From contig LN483070.1 in assembly GCA_900016675.1 (NCBI GenBank), positions 744,001-808,000 on the forward strand: DNA of 64,000 bases, written 5' to 3'. Made by a program: the position numbers and the translations under genes. This DNA comes from Arthrobacter saudimassiliensis (GTDB lineage: Bacteria > Actinomycetota > Actinomycetes > Actinomycetales > Micrococcaceae). Positions 61,981 to 64,000 of this stretch are shown piece by piece (within the stretch, counting starts at the first letter, position 1; each line of letters opens with the position of its first letter). The notes below the pieces were generated by a model, which was not told where the DNA came from, did no database searches, and saw nothing but the letters and a program-made list of their open reading frames with translations.

Positions 61981-63222
61981 GTGACCGACCTGCCCCTGCT
62001 GCCCGTAACCATCGACGACGTCGAAGCCGCCGCCAAGCTGCTGGACGGCGTGATTGAACGCACCCCCATCGAGGCCTCCCGCGCCCTCGGCCGGATGACC
62101 GGCGGCGAGGTGTTCTTCAAGTGCGAGAACCTGCAGCGGGCCGGCTCCTTCAAGGTCCGCGGCGCCTACGTGCGGATGGCGCGGCTCAGCGAGGAGGAGC
62201 GGGCCCGGGGCGTGGTGGCCGCATCCGCCGGCAACCACGCCCAGGGCGTGGCCGTGGCAGCCGCCCGGCTGGGCATCCACGCCCGGATCTACATGCCGCT
62301 GGGCGTCGCGCTGCCGAAGCTTGCCGCGACCCGCGGACACGGCGCCGAAGTGGTGCTGCACGGGCACAACGTCGACGAGGCCCTGGCCGAAGCCCAGCGC
62401 TTCGCCGACGAGACCGGCGCGGTCTTCGTGCACCCGTTCGACAACGTCGACATCATCGCCGGCCAGGGCACCATCGGACTGGAGCTGCTCGAGCAGGTGC
62501 CGCACCTCGACACCGTCCTGATGGGCGTCGGCGGCGGCGGGCTGCTCGCCGGGGTCGCCGTCGCCCTGCGGAACCGTGCCCGCGAACTGGGCCGCGAGAT
62601 CCGCATCATCGGCGTGCAGGCGGAGAACGCCGCAGCCTACCCGCCGTCCCTGGCCGCCGACGCGCTGGTGCCCCTGACCAAGGTCTCCACGATGGCCGAC
62701 GGCATCGCCGTGGGCCGGCCCGGCCAGCTGCCCTTCTCGATCATCCGGGAGCTGGTGGACGACGTGGTGACCGTCAGCGAGGATTCGCTCGCGCGGGCGC
62801 TGATCTTCCTCCTGGAGCGGTCCAAGATGGTGGTCGAGCCGGCCGGCGCGGTGGGCGTGGCGGCCCTGCTGGACGGCCGGATCGAGAATCCCGGCACCAC
62901 CGCCGTCGTGCTTTCCGGCGGCAACATCGACCCGATGCTGATGCTCAAGGTGATCCAGCGCGGCCTGGCCGCCGCGGGACGCTACCTGACCGTGCGGATG
63001 CTGCTGGATGACCGGCCCGGTTCCCTGGCCGCGATCTCCCGCATCATCGCCGAATCCGACGCAAACGTCACCGGCGTCGACCACACCCGCGTGGGCGGCT
63101 CGATCAGCATGGGAGACGTCGCCATCACCATCAACATGGAAACCAAGGGCGCGGAACACTGCGAGCAGGTGCTGAACAACCTGCGGGCACAGGGGTTCCA
63201 GCCGATGGTCCTGGAAGGCTGA
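61981..63222 (+). CDS. ilvA: threonine ammonia-lyase (ACT-domain form)
   Basis: A 413-aa PLP enzyme that converts threonine to 2-oxobutyrate, the first step of isoleucine synthesis or of threonine breakdown. The PLP Lys is Lys58 in SFKVRGAY, and the phosphate loop GVGGGGLLAGV lies near 180. A C-terminal ACT-like regulatory domain (about 330-413) has TVRMLLDDRPGSLAAIS. The GTG at 61981 is chosen because the frame upstream codes inside the AI-2E gene. Its position next to a greA-like gene fits the common actinobacterial order. Confidence 0.94.
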   Translation: MTDLPLLPVTIDDVEAAAKLLDGVIERTPIEASRALGRMTGGEVFFKCENLQRAGSFKVRGAYVRMARLSEEERARGVVAASAGNHAQGVAVAAARLGIHARIYMPLGVALPKLAATRGHGAEVVLHGHNVDEALAEAQRFADETGAVFVHPFDNVDIIAGQGTIGLELLEQVPHLDTVLMGVGGGGLLAGVAVALRNRARELGREIRIIGVQAENAAAYPPSLAADALVPLTKVSTMADGIAVGRPGQLPFSIIRELVDDVVTVSEDSLARALIFLLERSKMVVEPAGAVGVAALLDGRIENPGTTAVVLSGGNIDPMLMLKVIQRGLAAAGRYLTVRMLLDDRPGSLAAISRIIAESDANVTGVDHTRVGGSISMGDVAITINMETKGAEHCEQVLNNLRAQGFQPMVLEG

Positions 63223-63224
63223 CT

Positions 63225-63797
63225 ATGGGAGAACGCGCCCGCACCGCACTGGCCTGCTCGCTGGGTTTCGCCGCGGTGCTCTGGGGCGTGTTCATCCTGA
63301 CCGTCGTCTCCGGCGGCGGCCTCATCCGCGACCTGGGCATCGCCCCGCGCCGCGTGGACGGCCTGGACGGCGTCCTGTTCGGGCCGCTGCTGCACGCCGG
63401 CATCCCGCACCTGCTGGGCAACACCGTGCCGCTGATCGTCTTCTCGTTCCTGGTGCTGCTTGAGGGCGTCCGGCGGTTCCTGCTGGTGGCGGCGATCTGC
63501 TGGCTGGCCTCCGGCCTGGGCGTGTGGATCTTCGGCAGCGGCCTGACGGTCGGCGTTTCGGGAGTGGTGTTCGGGCTCTTCGCGTATCTGCTGGTGCGCG
63601 GGTTCTACAACCGCAGCGCAGGGCAGATCCTGTTGGCCCTGCTGCTGTTCGCCGTCTTCGGTTCCATTCTCTGGGGCGTGCTGCCGGTCAGCTTCGGCGT
63701 GTCCTGGCAGGCGCACCTGTTCGGCGCCGCGGGCGGGGTGCTGGCTGCTGTCCTGCTGCGGCCGCGGCAGGCGGGCCCGGCGCTGCCGCAGCGCTGA
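63225..63797 (+). CDS. rhomboid family intramembrane serine protease
   Basis: A 190-aa membrane protein with six transmembrane helices. The catalytic Ser is Ser112 in VGVSGVVFG and the His is His163 in WQAHLFGAAGG. The first-helix motif HLLGNTVPL (His62, Asn66) is conserved. The start lies 2 nt after the ilvA stop. It cleaves transmembrane substrates; the targets are unknown. Confidence 0.93.
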   Translation: MGERARTALACSLGFAAVLWGVFILTVVSGGGLIRDLGIAPRRVDGLDGVLFGPLLHAGIPHLLGNTVPLIVFSFLVLLEGVRRFLLVAAICWLASGLGVWIFGSGLTVGVSGVVFGLFAYLLVRGFYNRSAGQILLALLLFAVFGSILWGVLPVSFGVSWQAHLFGAAGGVLAAVLLRPRQAGPALPQR

Positions 63798-63835
63798 ACC
63801 GGCAGGGCTTCCACCGGCTCCCGCGTCCGCCGGCA

Positions 63836-63874
63836 CCTCCCGCCGACACTTCCCGCCGACACTTCCCGCCGCAG
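63836..63874 (+). repeat. three-copy 13-bp tandem repeat
   Basis: Units CCTCCCGCCGACA, CTTCCCGCCGACA and CTTCCCGCCGCAG in tandem just after the rhomboid gene. Probably slippage-type, non-coding. Confidence 0.75.
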
Positions 63875-63898
63875 GCCCCGCCCTCGCAGGAGCGCAGA

Positions 63899-63942
63899 CG
63901 CCGACGGCGGGCACCTCCCTGGGGAGGAGCCCGCCGTCGGCG
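63899..63942. terminator. bidirectional terminator
   Basis: A perfect 14-bp outer stem (CGCCGACGGCGGGC with its complement) with a CTCC/GGAG inner helix, followed by TTTC. It lies between the rhomboid gene and the converging greA-like gene. Confidence 0.82.
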
Positions 63943-63957
63943 TTTCGGTGCAGGTGC

Positions 63958-64000
63958 TTAGCCTGCGTACGGCTTGGCGGAGATGATCTCCACCTCGATG
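63958..64000 (-). CDS. greA: C-terminal end of a GreA-like transcription elongation factor
   Basis: Only the last 13 codons lie in the window: IEVEIISAKPYAG then TAA. The 'VEI-x-x-AKPY' ending resembles actinobacterial GreA, and greA commonly sits beside ilvA in this group. GreA rescues stalled RNA polymerase. The call rests on this tail and on synteny. Confidence 0.45.
   Translation of the reverse strand, partial: IEVEIISAKPYAG

Overview
The window is high-GC chromosomal DNA from an actinomycete, most likely a member of the Micrococcaceae (Arthrobacter-like). This rests on the codon bias, the eukaryote-like homodimeric icd, the actinobacterial sdhCDAB order, a HAIR/CIRCE-controlled small heat-shock gene, DUF3618 and Holin-X genes, and many -10 boxes lying 6-7 nt from a start codon (leaderless genes). 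I see no insertion sequence, prophage or CRISPR array. It reads as a stable core region with some accessory genes.

Layout. 1-6.2 kb: the start of an AAA ATPase gene, an exported unknown, purH, icd, a bile-acid/sodium-symporter-family transporter and hsp20. 6.2-10.2 kb: HAIR and CIRCE operators, a GCS2-type ligase, and a four-gene operon of amphipathic, Holin-X, DUF3618 and acidic proteins behind a perfect palindrome. 10.3-17 kb: a MacB/LolD-type ABC exporter, a Gfo/Idh dehydrogenase, a gamma-carbonic anhydrase, purU, a GNAT enzyme and an FAD oxidoreductase. 17-19.5 kb: a ZTP riboswitch followed by glyA and folD. 19.6-27.3 kb: an ABC-2 exporter, macro-domain and VOC proteins, xthA, trpS, a 2H phosphoesterase and an alpha/beta hydrolase. 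27.3-30.9 kb: the sdhCDAB operon. 31-33.5 kb: manC and an M20 amidohydrolase. 33.7-43.7 kb: nucleoside uptake and salvage (BMP-type ABC system, cdd, deoA, add) with a DedA protein and mazG. 43.8-50.6 kb: eno, a DivIC/FtsB-like gene, a DUF501-Ppx/GppA fused frame, an S8 protease and ndh. 50.7-57.7 kb: a tRNA gene and a branched-chain amino-acid ABC system split into a + strand binding protein and a - strand permease/ATPase operon. 58-64 kb: a BI-1/YccA membrane protein, a GAF-ANTAR regulator, an epimerase, an AI-2E family transporter, threonine ammonia-lyase, a rhomboid protein and the end of a greA-like gene.

Themes. One-carbon and purine metabolism (purH, purU, glyA, folD) recurs in the first 20 kb, and ZTP, an alarm signal for 10-formyl-THF shortage, is probably sensed ahead of glyA. 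Respiration genes carry readable control sites: a Rex-like box over the ndh promoter and a CRP/GlxR-like box at -60.5 of sdh. Similar CRP-like boxes precede both halves of the split amino-acid transporter. Protein quality control is represented by hsp20 with two repressor operators.

The most unusual items are the DUF501-Ppx fused frame with a strong internal ribosome binding site, mazG without any ATG/GTG/TTG start, a UAA-anticodon tRNA with a short variable loop, the operator-flanked envelope-type operon at 8-10 kb, and a LivH carrying a secreted N-terminal domain. All assignments come from reading the sequence. No database search was run.
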